Shown: in pieces, positions 11,315 to 21,118 of the stretch
Position numbering within the stretch: position 1 is the first letter of the stretch
How the letters are laid out: every line of letters starts with the position of its first letter
DNA from: Phascolarctos cinereus
Lineage: Eukaryota; Chordata; Mammalia; Diprotodontia; Phascolarctidae
Direction of reading: 5' to 3'
DNA: 64,000 nucleotides
NCBI RefSeq assembly: GCF_002099425.1
Contig: NW_018343954.1
Span: 22,715,501 to 22,779,500, forward strand
The notes under the pieces: model-generated
Told to the model about the DNA's origin: nothing
The model's database searches: none
The model's input: the letters and a program-made list of their open reading frames with translations, nothing else
Position numbers and translations under genes: made by a program

Positions 11315-11455
11315 GATTGAGAGGAGGAGAGCCTGAATAGTTCAATAAATAGAGAGCTTCCTTTGAAATCTGGAAACCTGGGTTTATATTGGAATTCTAT
11401 GTAATGGCTGAATGACCTTGGGCAGCTCACTTAAATTTTAAAAGTTCTAGGCAGC
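11315..11455 (+). mobile_element. MIR-type SINE fragment
   Basis: TGAATAGTTCAATAAATAGAGAGC, GAAATCTGGAAACCTGGGTTTA, TGAATGACCTTGGGCAGCTCACTT. The tail half is missing. Confidence 0.6.
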
Positions 11456-11514
11456 TCTTTACAGCTATAAATTATGAAGAAAGTCTAAACTTCATTGGTA
11501 AACTTTGTTGTTGT

Positions 11515-11690
11515 TGTTCATTCTAGAATTCCTCATATCAATGAAACCATCGTTCCAGTCCCTATAAACTAATAGGTCTTCTAGTCCAATACAACTACTT
11601 TACAATGAGGAACCCCAAGGAATAAAAGGAGGAGATAATGTGTCCAAAGCAATTCAGTTTACCTCTGTAGGCTTTGTCTTCCTTCTTTAT
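11515..11690 (-). mobile_element. MIR-type SINE fragment, diverged
   Basis: AATAGGTCTTCTAGTCCAATAC, ACTTTACAATGAGGAACCCCAAGG and AATGTGTCCAAAGCAATTCAG follow the marsupial MIR variant in antisense, with substantial decay. Confidence 0.4.
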
Positions 11691-11752
11691 CAAATAAGGG
11701 GGTTCAACATGTGAATACAGGCTCTATAATGACTGTACTAACTGATTAAATA

Positions 11753-12277
11753 TGTTAGAGTTTCCCTTTTTCAAAAGAGAACAAGAAAATGTAGTAGCAC
11801 AACAACCAGCCAATCAGGAGGACTTCTGAAGCCCAAGACTGCTTGACATACCAGCGTTCCTTTGTGAGTAAATATTAGCTGAACTCAGAGATACCTGTAA
11901 TTGCCAAAACCAGTCTTTAACAGTTCAAAGAGAGCATGAAACATCTTACTTTCTGATTTATCTGAAAGCCGCAAACTTCCTGCTTTTTAATTCATTGTGT
12001 TTACAGATATCATCTTCATAGATGCCCCACTTCCTGCCTGACTTCCTGATTTATTGTATTTCTCCCTTAAACTCCACTTATCCATAAATAACTTAAATAC
12101 GTATAAATACCTCATACTTTTCCACTCCCCTTTGAGCAGCTGAAAACATTCTCTCTGTTTTAGCTTACAAGCTTTCCTCAGATAATAAAACACTTCTGTA
12201 ACCTTTGTTAAGTGTGATCAGACTCTGGCTCATTTTGGTTCTCCCCTTTTAGACCTGGAGCTTCTCCCATTTTAACA
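11753..12277 (+). mobile_element. Solo retroviral LTR (fossil)
   Basis: A 525-bp unit bounded by the inverted ends TGTTA at 11753 and TAACA at 12277, as LTRs are. Inside there is a TATA-like GTATAAATAC at 12101, an AATAAA poly(A) signal at 12184, and a pyrimidine-rich downstream part, in the order U3, R, U5 on the plus strand. No retroviral gene lies on either side, so this is a solo LTR left by recombination between the two LTRs of a provirus. Family: endogenous retrovirus, possibly ERV1-like from length and ends. Age is unclear, probably old, since no exact flanking duplication is seen. Confidence 0.6.
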
Positions 12278-12595
12278 GTTAATTGGTTTAAAAAATACTA
12301 TATTAGCTCAGATTGTTATAATCTAGCCACTGTTCAGATTTTTATCTTTAATAAACCTTGTCTTTGGCTGAAAACAAACAAACCAACCAACTAGATAACC
12401 TAAGTTACTTTGTAATTTGATAACACTGATCCTAAGGTCACTTACCCATATTCCTATTTTTTTCTTTTAATTTCCTTGTAATTTAGACATTACAAAAATG
12501 AAAAGCATTAGATTCAGGATTGTAACCTTCATCCCCTGACTCAAAACCTGGCACTTTCCTCACCCCCATCCCCCACACTACAATGACTGCTTCTA
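12278..12595. other. No recognisable feature
   Basis: AT-rich sequence between the LTR and the CAAA repeat. AATAAACCTTGTCTTTGGCTG resembles a polyadenylation context, but no transcript evidence accompanies it. Confidence 0.3.
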
Positions 12596-12630
12596 AGAAA
12601 CAAACAAACAAACAAACAAACAAACAAAGA
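12596..12630. repeat. (CAAA)n microsatellite
   Basis: About eight CAAA units. The next 60 bases (AATTGGAAGAGTGCTCAGTGGTCA...) look like a MIR-type fragment. Confidence 0.9.
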
Positions 12631-12839
12631 ATGAGAATTGGAAGAGTGCTCAGTGGTCACTTAGTCAAATCTATACACAAAAAAAGACCTGGTGAAATCT
12701 AATTGGAGAAGACTTCACAGGAAGAAAAACCCAAAAAATTTCTCAGAAATCTAATTTAAGTTTTAGATACTTCTAATGTGCTGTCTCTATTTTTAATGGC
12801 TTCTAAAACCCAGTTATTTACATATTGTTTCCTCCATTA

Positions 12840-12936
12840 GAACACATGTTCTTTGAAGGCAGGGACTATTTTATATTTTTGAATCCTCAGTTCTAACTGC
12901 ATAGTAACAAATTAATAAATTCTTGTTGACCGATTG
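12840..12936 (+). mobile_element. L2 3' tail
   Basis: TTCTTTGAAGGCAGGGACTAT, GAATCCTCAGTTCTAACTGC, AATTAATAAATTCTTGTTGAC. Confidence 0.6.
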
Positions 12937-13489
12937 ATATTTGAGAATTTTTATTGATATCAAGCCTAAATATGCCTCATTTCAAATTCTATCCAATTTT
13001 CTTTGGTTCTTTTCCCTGATTCCAAAAAGATGAAAGTCAACTTCTTAAAAAAAAATAATGCCAAATCAAACACTATAAACTATTATTTCCATATGGTCAT
13101 AAGAACACGCAAAAAGATGAAATATGAAATTGAAAATTTGTTTCATACCGCTTTTTTAAAAGATGTAATAAATATTACCCATCACTTTCAAAACTATCCT
13201 GCCTTTCTATGCTTCCTTCTGAACATCCTCCTTTTCTCTTCTGCACATTTAAAAAAAGTTACAATGCATACATAGCAGAATTCTTTTTCTTAATCTTTGC
13301 CTTTGTTCTATTTTTTTGTCCTTATTTGTTGTTGTTGTTTTTTAATCCATTCTAGTTTTTAGAAAAAGATTATTTTAGGGGTAAGGTTTACCACTTTCTT
13401 TCAATTTAATTGAATAAATATTTATAAGCACTTACAATATGCCAAAATTATATGACAATATTTGTTTGCCCAGAGAAATTCATTAGTAT
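12937..13489. other. Repeat-poor AT-rich interval
   Basis: A 90-codon plus-strand frame at 13003-13275 is lysine/asparagine-rich as expected from AT-rich DNA. No domain seen. Confidence 0.35.
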
Positions 13490-14690
13490 TGGTACGCCAG
13501 TTTTATGGTGACATCCTTGTACAGGTTCTGAGTAATGGTTTCTCATGCTTTTCCAGTCACTAATGGGCTAAAGCAGGCCTGTGTGCTTGCTCTCATGCTT
13601 TTTAGCATGATGTTTTCAGTGATGTTTGCAGATTCTTTCAATGATGACAAAAACAACATCAAGGTCAGCTACTGCACTAATGGTAAATTATTTAATATGA
13701 AAAGGCTACAAGCCAAGACTGAAGTAGAAGGAGAGTTGGTGTGACATATTTTGTTCACAGATGATTATGCACTCAGAGTAGCCTCTGAGGCTGAGATGCA
13801 ACGGAGTATAGATTGATTCTCTGTCAATTGTGCTAATTTTAGCCTGACAACAACAAGAAGATAGAGGTTTTCCACTAGCTGATACCAAACCATTGGTTAT
13901 AGCAAATGGAATAATTTTTAAGTTGTGGATAAGTTCACTTACTGTATCAGTTTACTTTCTGGGGATGTCCACATAGATTGTGAGGTTGATGCATGTCTTG
14001 CCAAAGCTAGCTCAGCATTTGGGAGGAACTGAAGCAAAGCGTGGGAGAGAAGAGGTATTAGGCTGTCTACCAGATTGAAGGTCTACAGAGCTGTTGTGTT
14101 GACCTCACTGGTGCATGCCTGTGAAACTAAGACAGTGTACCAGAGCTATGCTAGGAAATAGACTTGCTTCCATTTCAATTGTTTTAGGAAGATTTTTGCA
14201 GATCACCTGTTAAGATGAGGTATATTGGACAGTGAAGTCCTTTCTCCAGCGAACTATCACGTATTCAAATTATACTGCAGAGATCACAACTCTAATAGGC
14301 TGGCCATGGACTCTGATACTAAATGTATATTTGATTAAAATATTATTTTACAGAGAATTCACACAAGGCAAGCTCCTACACAAAGGTCAGAAGGAGCAAT
14401 ACAAGAACACTTTCAAGGTCTCTCTGAAGAACTTTGGAAGCAATTGTGAGATATGGGAGACACTGGCGCAGGACTGCCCAGCATGACATGCCTGAATCAA
14501 AGAAGACACTGTCATCTGAAAGCAAAACAGAATTGCAGTGGATAATTTAGAGCCATCTCCATTATAAACGTTCATATGGGCTATTTGTGCTTGAACTGTG
14601 TTAGAACCTAGTCAGACATACTACACTTTGACCCCAACATGGTGATGTCATTTTGGTCTTCTTTAAGCACAAAGAACAGTCAACTACGTG
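13490..14690 (+). mobile_element. Decayed RTE-like LINE, reverse transcriptase part
   Basis: The plus strand encodes a recognisable non-LTR reverse transcriptase from about 13535: FPVTNGLKQACVLALMLFS (compare FPVTNGVKQGCVLAPTLFS) and, past a stop at 13742 in the same frame, HILFTDDYAL at 13745-13774. That is the F-x-DD catalytic box with T where A is usual. Then VVDKFTYCISLLSGDVHID (VVDKFTYLGSTLS) and KVYRAVVLTSLVHACETKTVY (KVYKAVVLPTLLYACETWTVY). The 3' end near 14640 reads ATGGTGATGTCATTTTGGTCTTC. The endonuclease region is missing and several stops are present. I judge it RTE clade by the tail-end motifs; a related clade is possible. Confidence 0.7.
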
Positions 14691-14800
14691 ACAGACATTG
14701 TGCTTAGGACACAAATAAGAAAAAAGAGAGAGTCCTTGCCTTTAGGGAGATTACAATATAAGGGGTGAAAACATGTACAAAAGGAAGCTGAAAAGAGAGA
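14691..14800 (-). mobile_element. L2 3' tail fragment
   Basis: CAGACATTGTGCTTAGGACAC, GAGAGTCCTTGCCTTTAGGGAG and ATTACAATATAAGGGGTGAA mirror the antisense L2 end (GGCACTGTGCTAAGCGCTGG...CCTTAAGGAGCTCACA). Confidence 0.5.
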
Positions 14801-15114
14801 ATGAGGCCTCCATGATGTACCAAACCTGGGTCATATATGATTTTCTAGAGTCCAAGCCAATTAGAGATGCTAATGGAAAATGGACTTACCTGGAAGGTTG
14901 TGAGTCTCCTAGAAAGGAAAGCTTAGAGAAGAATTTAATACTTCATGCTCAGGTCCTCCAATCATAAGAGAGAGGCAGCTGAGGGTGAGTTGAGAAGGTG
15001 CTGAGCATCAAAGCCTGAGTCATTCTGCACAGAGAAGTGATTTCCTGTGATTGACAGCCTGAGAGTGACCCTGTGTTACGTTAAGTGGAAGGTAAGGAGA
15101 GCTGCTGAAGGAAA
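14801..15114. other. No recognisable feature
   Basis: Mixed sequence with a 64-codon plus-strand frame at 14773-14967. No motif, no splice boundaries that I trust. Confidence 0.35.
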
Positions 15115-15975
15115 ACTTTTATTTCAACATTACTTATTTTCTCTTTCAACTAAACTCTTTCTTCAAGAATTTTTATTTCATTTTTTTATCATTTCTTCTA
15201 AATATTCATCTGGAAAGTCTTTTTTTTTTAAAATTCTCCCCTTTGAGTTTCTGCTTACAGGTTTCATGTAGTCACTTGATTCTCCTATTGGGGGAATTTG
15301 GAGACTGACAATAATTTTTGATGTTCTTTGATGTTTTCTCTGATGTACTCACCTCTGGTTGAGCTTCTGAACTGGGGCTTTGTGCCAGGGTCAGGCTTCC
15401 GATTCTGCTACACTTTTGGGTGGGCTAGTTAGCCATCTTTGGCCTTACTTTGTATTTTCTAGGTTCTTGCACTGACCTCCATCTCCTAGTGCTAAATATA
15501 CTTGGATTTTCTGGTTAAATACATTGGCTCTTCAGGGCCCTTTTTGACTTCTTAGGACAGAACGGTGGTGACATCAGAATACTGAGGCCTGGGCCCATGG
15601 CCATTCTGTGAAGTATGCTAGTTGCTACTATTTTCAGGAGATTCTATGGTCCCCACTGTGGAGCTTTCTGACCACAATGGGGCTCAGAATTCTGAGGCCT
15701 TCTCCACCTCTGCTTCCTCCACACTCAGAATCTTGCAGGCTACATATCCTGTCTCTGGCATCTTTGGTGCTCACTTTATTATTCCTATAGTCTTCTATGG
15801 GCTTCTAATAGAATTTTGTGAAGTTATTGTGTGTAAGCAATTTCTTATGGTAGCTTGTTATTAAAGATTTCTTAATTAAGATTTGGTCTGATAAGAACTT
15901 CATGTTTTTGCTAGAGTAGATATATGAGGTGGGCAGTCTGTCTCCTACTTAGTCATATTGGCAAGAAGTCAGAAC
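15115..15975 (-). mobile_element. Old L1/HAL1 5' end and ORF1 start remnant
   Basis: On the minus strand the high-coordinate end reads GACTTCTTGCCAATATGACTAAG, which resembles L1/HAL1 5' ends (GGAGCCAAGATGGC...). At the low-coordinate end the antisense of 15170-15250 translates to KGENFKKKDFPDEYLEEM, resembling the ORF1 coiled-coil region of old L1/HAL1. The copy breaks off inside ORF1. The 60- and 80-codon plus-strand frames at 15608-15864 are antisense to it and not genes. Confidence 0.5.
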
Positions 15976-16204
15976 GTTAGTCCCTCTTAATATGATAGCT
16001 CTTCAAAGTCTTGAGGATTTCTTCATGTTATGAGCTTAGTGATGCAATATGTGAACAAAATTAACTAAATTCATAGAGCTATTAACTAGACAGGCAGTGG
16101 GGTGATGAATTTTACAGCTGAAATGACTAAACAAGATGGGCTGCATAGTTGGACGAGCATATTTATGGCTACCAAAGCAAAAATCTTGAATCACTAAAGA
16201 TGAG
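15976..16204. other. No recognisable feature
   Basis: Short AT-rich spacer between the LINE remnant and the MIR pair. Confidence 0.35.
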
Positions 16205-16460
16205 AATGCTTGTTTACATTTATATAGTGCTTTAAGGTTTGCAGAACAGTGTGTGTGTGTGTGGTATGTGTGTGTATAGAGGTGGAGAGAGAAAGAGAGA
16301 TTATTTCATTTGATCCTCACAATAGTTCTGTGAAATAGGCACCATTATTATTATTGCCATTTTGCAGATGAATAAATTGCAGCTCAGATTGGTTCAGTGA
16401 ATTACCAATGCCCATATATTTTAAGATCAGTTTTGGACCCAGGTCTTCTTGGATTCTGGA
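16205..16460 (-). mobile_element. MIR with internal (GT)n expansion
   Basis: TTTACATTTATATAGTGCTTTAAGG, then about 65 bases of GT- and GAGA-rich sequence, TTTCATTTGATCCTCACAATAG, TTTTGCAGATGAATAAATTG and CCCAGGTCTTCTTGGATTC. The GT tract sits where MIR has a TA-rich stretch and probably grew in place. Confidence 0.65.
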
Positions 16461-16464
16461 GTCA

Positions 16465-16730
16465 GATAGTTGGCACAGTGGATAGAGTATTTGGCCTGGA
16501 GTCCATAAGATCTGAGATCAGATCTAGGCCCAGAAATCGTCTGGCTTTATGACTGAGAAAGTCACTTAATCTTTGCCTGTCTTAATTTTATCAGATGCAA
16601 ATTGAGGGTAACAATAGCATGTACCTCCCAGAATTGTTATGTCAATCAAATGAGATAATACTTGAAAAGTTCCTATAGTGTGTGTGTCATATAGTGGGTA
16701 CTTACAAATTCTTTATTTCCTTCCCTAAGT
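16465..16730 (+). mobile_element. MIR/THER-type SINE
   Basis: GATAGTTGGCACAGTGGATAGAG, CCTGGAGTCCATAAGATCTGAG, GAGAAAGTCACTTAATC, AGAATTGTTATGTCAATCAAATG and GTCATATAGTGGGTACTTAC. Full length and head to head with the minus-strand copy beside it. Confidence 0.75.
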
Positions 16731-18605
16731 GAATTACCTATTTTGCTACATTGTCTGTCTCTTTTTCCATCTTAATGTCTCCATGTCAGAAAAAGAACTA
16801 TGGGAATCAATAAATTCAGATCCCAATCTCTATTTATGTGAGGGAATACAATTTGGATCAAAGTATATATTTTTTCATGTATACTCATCATTAAAAATAA
16901 CACTGGTGTACTCATTGTGAGTGAATCCCAAGTGCAGAGCCATGACAACTGCCAAGTACTGGTCATCCATTATCAACACCTAAAAAATTTATTTAACTAC
17001 TAATATTGTTAACAGTTATCCCAATATAAGGGCATGAATCCTAATCTCCTCTTTGGGTTTTCTTGATGTTCAGTAGTCAGGAAAGAGATTGACAGCCAGA
17101 CTGTCAGCTCCATCAAGTATTCTCCTTATGCTGCAAAATGGCCCACAAATGCCAGATTGCTGGTCTCTTGCTCAATTTCTTATTCATCTAAAATGTGCAT
17201 AAAACTTTTGCAAATTCCCTGTTCCTGAAACTGAACAATGTTCCTCTCTCTCGAAAAAGAAAAAAAAAACTAAGGTATTCAGACTACTGAACTAACTAGC
17301 TCTATGGATAGGGAAAGTGACAATTTCCTTTGAAATGCAGAGTGGTAAAATAAAGATACTGTCAAAATCCCATTTCCCAGGGGAACTACAGAAAGTTTAG
17401 TGTCAGAAAAGGAAGGAAGCTGACGCACATCATCTCAGATGTGAACTGGGGAGGAGATAGGCCATCTCCTCCCTGAAGGTGTTTTACAGAGAAGGCTGAA
17501 GGCCAAGTACTGGTGCCACACAGGAAGTGGTAATATATCATAGTCTGACAAGCACCCTGCCATGTTTGGTTATGGTAATTAAATGAATCTGTCTCAATAT
17601 TATTATGGGAAAAAAAAGAGAAGACAATTATTTATCGAACACTTTGTTTTAAAGCATATTACTCAGTCTAGGAACAGAGCTCAACATTTCATATGATATA
17701 AATTAGATTTCAAAGTAAAATGAAAAATGAAAAGTCTCTAATCATGGCAGCTAATTATCTTGTATTTTCTCTTTTGCCCTCCTGGATTCCTCTCACTTCG
17801 CCCCCTCTCCCTACTTCCCTTCACTCTGACTTTCTTTTTACACCCCACTGCCAACACGCCCCCTCAAATCTGGTTTTCCAGACAGGATTTGGAAGGAAAG
17901 AACATCAGCATGTGAAAATTTTAAACGACTTTGAGTCAATTTTAATTCATATCCTCCTTAGGCTCACACCCACACTTAGTATACACATACACACATACAC
18001 TTACAGAGCCACTGTTCTATTCACTACCTATGCCCTTTGAAAGCCAATAAGAACAGGGCACTTGAAAGGACAAAACACTGACAATATATGCTTGAATTCA
18101 CCTGCTGGTGAAGGGCAGTGAGATGGAGGCTTTCTCTGGTTCTCCTTTTAGGGGCTTCCATGTACTTGTGTCCCTTTTGACTAATTCTGAACCAATCCAG
18201 AACATGTCCTTCCTATATTCCCTATATTCAGGGTTTTCTTCTTTCTTTCCCTTACCCCAAAGTCAAATTAGCAAAAAAAAAAAACTGGTTAAAGTTTGAT
18301 TAATTTTGATTTTAGATACTATGATATGATTTACATATAGTATTTACTATATAGTCTTGCCTTTTATTCATTGTACCCTTGGCTTGCAGTGATATGTGGA
18401 GAGAGAGCCAATTGTTAAATTTTCAGTGTAAACAATTAACCCACTCTCCCCAAAATTAGCTACTACTAAAAATCAGAGCTTGTTTTATTGATTATCTGTA
18501 GACTTAAGAAAGTGTTGGAGAAAAATGCTTTAACATTAAAAATTAAATTAAAAATGAATTAACATGCATTTAATGATTAATGTTAACCATCACACTTTAA
18601 AGAGT
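16731..18605. other. 1.9-kb repeat-poor block
   Basis: No interspersed repeat recognised. The 106-codon plus-strand frame at 17720-18040 is a low-complexity P/S/T/H-rich read without a domain. The neighbourhood 17330-17560 is mixed-composition sequence and would be the first place to test for conservation. Confidence 0.35.
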
Positions 18606-18712
18606 GTACACACACACACACACACACATATATGCATGTATATATGTATGTATATGTGTGTATATGTATATGTATGTATATGTATATGTATGTGCGTGTG
18701 TGTGTGTATCAA
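18606..18712. repeat. Compound CA / TATG / TG microsatellite
   Basis: CA run, then ATATGTATGT-type units, ending in a TG run at about 18692-18708. Confidence 0.95.
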
Positions 18713-18829
18713 CACATCATTGCTTTGGGTTAAATGAATAAAGTCTCTGTGAAAGCATACTAGAAAATTATTATTATTATGTTAATAGTTGGCATTTATA
18801 TAAGAATTTGAAATTATGTAATATTATAT

Positions 18830-19099
18830 GATAATAATAATAATAGCTAACATTTATATAGCTCTTACTATGTGCCAGGAATTGTGATAAGCCCTTTACA
18901 ATCATCTTATTTGATCCTTACAATAACCCAAGTAGGTAGAGTAATATTTTTATTCCCATTTTATAGATGGGAAAAACTGAGGCAAACAGAGATTAAGTGA
19001 CTTGTTCAGGGTGACACACAGCAAGTACCTGAGGCCAGTTTGAACTCAGGTCTTCTTTCAGGACCTGCATTTTATCCATTGAATCTCCTAGCTATCCCA
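18830..19099 (-). mobile_element. MIR-type SINE, near full length
   Basis: ATAATAATAATAGCTAACATTTATATAG, CTATGTGCCAGGAATTGTG, TTATTTGATCCTTACAATAACCC, GAAAAACTGAGGCAAACAG and CTCAGGTCTTCTTTCAGGACC. Less diverged than most MIR copies here. Confidence 0.75.
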
Positions 19100-19102
19100 C
19101 AA

Positions 19103-19294
19103 TTTAAAGGTCTTTTGTTGTTGTTATTATTGTTATTGTTTTGTTTTGTTTTAGGCAATTGGGGTTAAGTGATTTGCCCAGGGTCACAAAGCTAGTAAGT
19201 GTCAAGTGTTTGGTTTGAACTCAGGTCCTTCTGACTTCATGGTTGGTGCTCTATCCATTGCACCACGTAGCTGTCCCTGCTTTAAAGGTCTTTT
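19103..19294 (-). mobile_element. tRNA-derived marsupial SINE with 14-bp TSD
   Basis: Body at 19117-19280: TTGTTTT-rich tail, AGGCAATTGGGGTTAAG, GGGTCACAAAGCTAGTAAG, GAACTCAGGTCCTTCTGACTTC, ACCACGTAGCTGTCCC. It is flanked by perfect TTTAAAGGTCTTTT copies at 19103-19116 and 19281-19294. The duplicated target lies between two MIR copies. Confidence 0.92.
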
Positions 19295-19299
19295 GATAG

Positions 19300-19490
19300 A
19301 TCCATTGCAGGAGGGTTGGATTTGGAGTCAGAAGACCTGAATCTCCACATCCTGGCTCTGCCACTCACCACCCCTGGGATTTTGGGCAAATTACTTAGCT
19401 TCAGTGAGACATATTGTCTTCCTCAGGCTGTACAAGATGACTTGTAATGTTCCTTCCTGTTTTAACAGTATGGTACTGTCAACAACACTG
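19300..19490 (+). mobile_element. MIR SINE
   Basis: GGATTTGGAGTCAGAAGACC, CCTGGCTCTGCCACTCACC, GGGCAAATTACTTAGC: close to the general mammalian MIR (GGAGCCAGACTGCCTGGGTTC...GGCTCTGCCACTTACTAGC). Confidence 0.7.
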
Positions 19491-19499
19491 TGAGTAAAC

Positions 19500-19620
19500 T
19501 AGTAGATGTATTATTATGTTTATTTCTTAGGTGAAGAGATTGAAATTCATAAATGGCTTGTTTAAAGGTCACATACCTAAGTTCAAGCAGAGCTGGTAAT
19601 AACTACCATCTAATGATAGG
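19500..19620 (-). mobile_element. MIR fragment
   Basis: TAGGTGAAGAGATTGAAATTC, AAATGGCTTGTTTAAAGGTCAC and GAGCTGGTAATAACTACC keep antisense MIR order. It forms an inverted pair with the preceding copy. Confidence 0.5.
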
Positions 19621-19624
19621 ATTA

Positions 19625-20170
19625 GTGAGGCAGCAGGTGGAAAAATAGAATGAGCCCAGGGTCTGGGATAAGGAAGAACTAGGTTTAGGTGGCATAGTGG
19701 ATAGAGGGCTAGATCTAGAGTCAGGAAGACTCACTTGTCTTCCTGAGTTCAAATCTGGGCTCAGACACTTCTTAGCTATGTGATCCTGGGCAAGTCACTT
19801 AACCCTGTTTGCCTCAGTTTCCTCATCTGTAAAATGAGCTGAGGAAGGAAATAGCAAACCACTACAGTATTTCCTTTGCCAAGGAAACCCCAAATGGGGT
19901 CACAAAGAGTTGAACATTATTGAACAGCAACAAGTTCAAATCTGGCCTTAAACACTCAATAGCTGTGTGTCTCTGGGCAAGTCACTTGAATTGCTATTTG
20001 CCTCAGTTTCCTCATTTGAAAAATAAGGGTCATGATAACACCTTCCTTTCTGAGTTATTTTGAGGAATAAACAAGATAGTCATTGTAAAGTGCTTAGCAC
20101 AATGCCTGGTATATAATAAGCGATATATAAATGTTAGCTACTTATTATTACTATTATTATTACTCTTATT
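19625..20170 (+). mobile_element. MIR/THER SINE split by a younger SINE
   Basis: The left part up to about 19680 holds GAGGCAGCAGGTGG and the right part resumes at 19932: AAGTTCAAATCTGGCC, TCTGGGCAAGTCACTTG, TCAGTTTCCTCATTTG, GTAAAGTGCTTAGCACAATGCC, ATATAAATGTTAGC and a simple TTATTA tail. The two parts fit together as one MIR around the SINE at 19681-19931. Confidence 0.65.
19681..19931 (+). mobile_element. tRNA-SINE with BovB/RTE-type tail
   Basis: tRNA-like head: TAGGTGGCATAGTGGATAGAG and CTGAGTTCAAATCTGG. The middle is GGCAAGTCACTTAACCCTG. The 3' part is GAAATAGCAAACCACTACAG and GTCACAAAGAGTTGAAC. The tail matches the end of BovB/RTE LINEs (GGCAAACCACTCCAGTAT...GGGGTCGCAAAGAGTCGGAC). It was therefore probably copied by an RTE enzyme. 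Inserted into a MIR. Confidence 0.75.
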
Positions 20171-20359
20171 ATTGTTATTTGCACTATACCACATTACCTT
20201 TTATAAACCTGACCTTTCTTCCAAGACTCTCTCTAGATAACTTTCTCTTTTGAATCTTAGCTTATGTAGAGTTTTATTTTGTTAGGACTCCCCAAGCTAA
20301 TCCCATTTGCCAGATGATTAGGGAGAAAGAAAAAACTATCATGGAAGAACAGAAGCTAG

Positions 20360-20490
20360 ACTTTTTCTGCTACAATAAATATTTATTAGAGTCAATAGAT
20401 ACTTACTAAACACTGGGGGGGGCAGGCACAGTGCTAAGCAATAGGAATACAAAGAAAGGCTTAGACCATCCCCACCCTCACAGAGTTCAT
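20360..20490 (-). mobile_element. L2 3' tail
   Basis: AATAAATATTTATTAGAGTC, GGCAGGCACAGTGCTAAGC, AATACAAAGAAAGGC, CCTCACAGAGTTCATGCAGG. Confidence 0.65.
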
Positions 20491-20570
20491 GCAGGGGAAG
20501 TTGTTAAGTCGTATCTGATTCTTAGACTCTTTATAACCCCATTTGTAGTCAAGATAACACACAAAAAGAA
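20491..20570 (-). mobile_element. BovB/RTE tail fragment
   Basis: GTTGTTAAGTCGTATCTGATTC and GACTCTTTATAACCCCATTTG are the antisense of the RTE tail (TCGTGTCCGACTCTTTGTGACCCCATTTG). No LINE body or tRNA head remains. Confidence 0.5.
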
Positions 20571-21116
20571 ACTGAAAAAAGTGGGGGAAAGACAGGGTGG
20601 ATACCAGTTATGGGGGGATAGAGAATGTTGAAGTTCTACAGTCAGTGAGGGAAATGATTTGAGAAAGTTAGAGTATCAAAGTTGATTTAATCTTGAATGA
20701 TTAGTTTCTGGAAACTGTGCAGTCGAGGAAAGCAGCAAGATGGCAAATGATGCTTGCCCCTAACACTAGGACTTATGAGAATTTACAAAATAATTTAACT
20801 TTGATTCAAGATAAGAGAAAATGTCCCAACAATGAAAGCTGTTTGAAAATGAATAGGCTGCCCCAGGAAGCCTTGAGCTGTACTTCCCAGAAGATCTTCA
20901 AAGTGAAATTGAATGGGCATGTTCATAGATAGTGTAAACAACGATAAGGACACTGGTCTAGTATAGGAAAGCTCAACTGGCTCCTCTTTCAATGTAGAAG
21001 CTTTTGGCAAGTACCTAATAGAGTGCTGGGTTACTTTAATTTCATGAAATTAAATAGATATGACCTTCCATCAGACTTATAGAGTAGGGACTATAACAAG
21101 AACCTGTAAGCACATG
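20571..21116. other. Repeat-poor interval
   Basis: Two opposed 71-codon frames at 20717-20932 (+) and 20795-21010 (-) overlap. Neither has a motif. Confidence 0.35.
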
Positions 21117-21118
21117 TA

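Noticed and set aside
12101-12190. TATA box and AATAAA as a host-gene promoter and terminator
   Set aside because: Both fit the internal order of the LTR that contains them, and no coding sequence lies between or after them.
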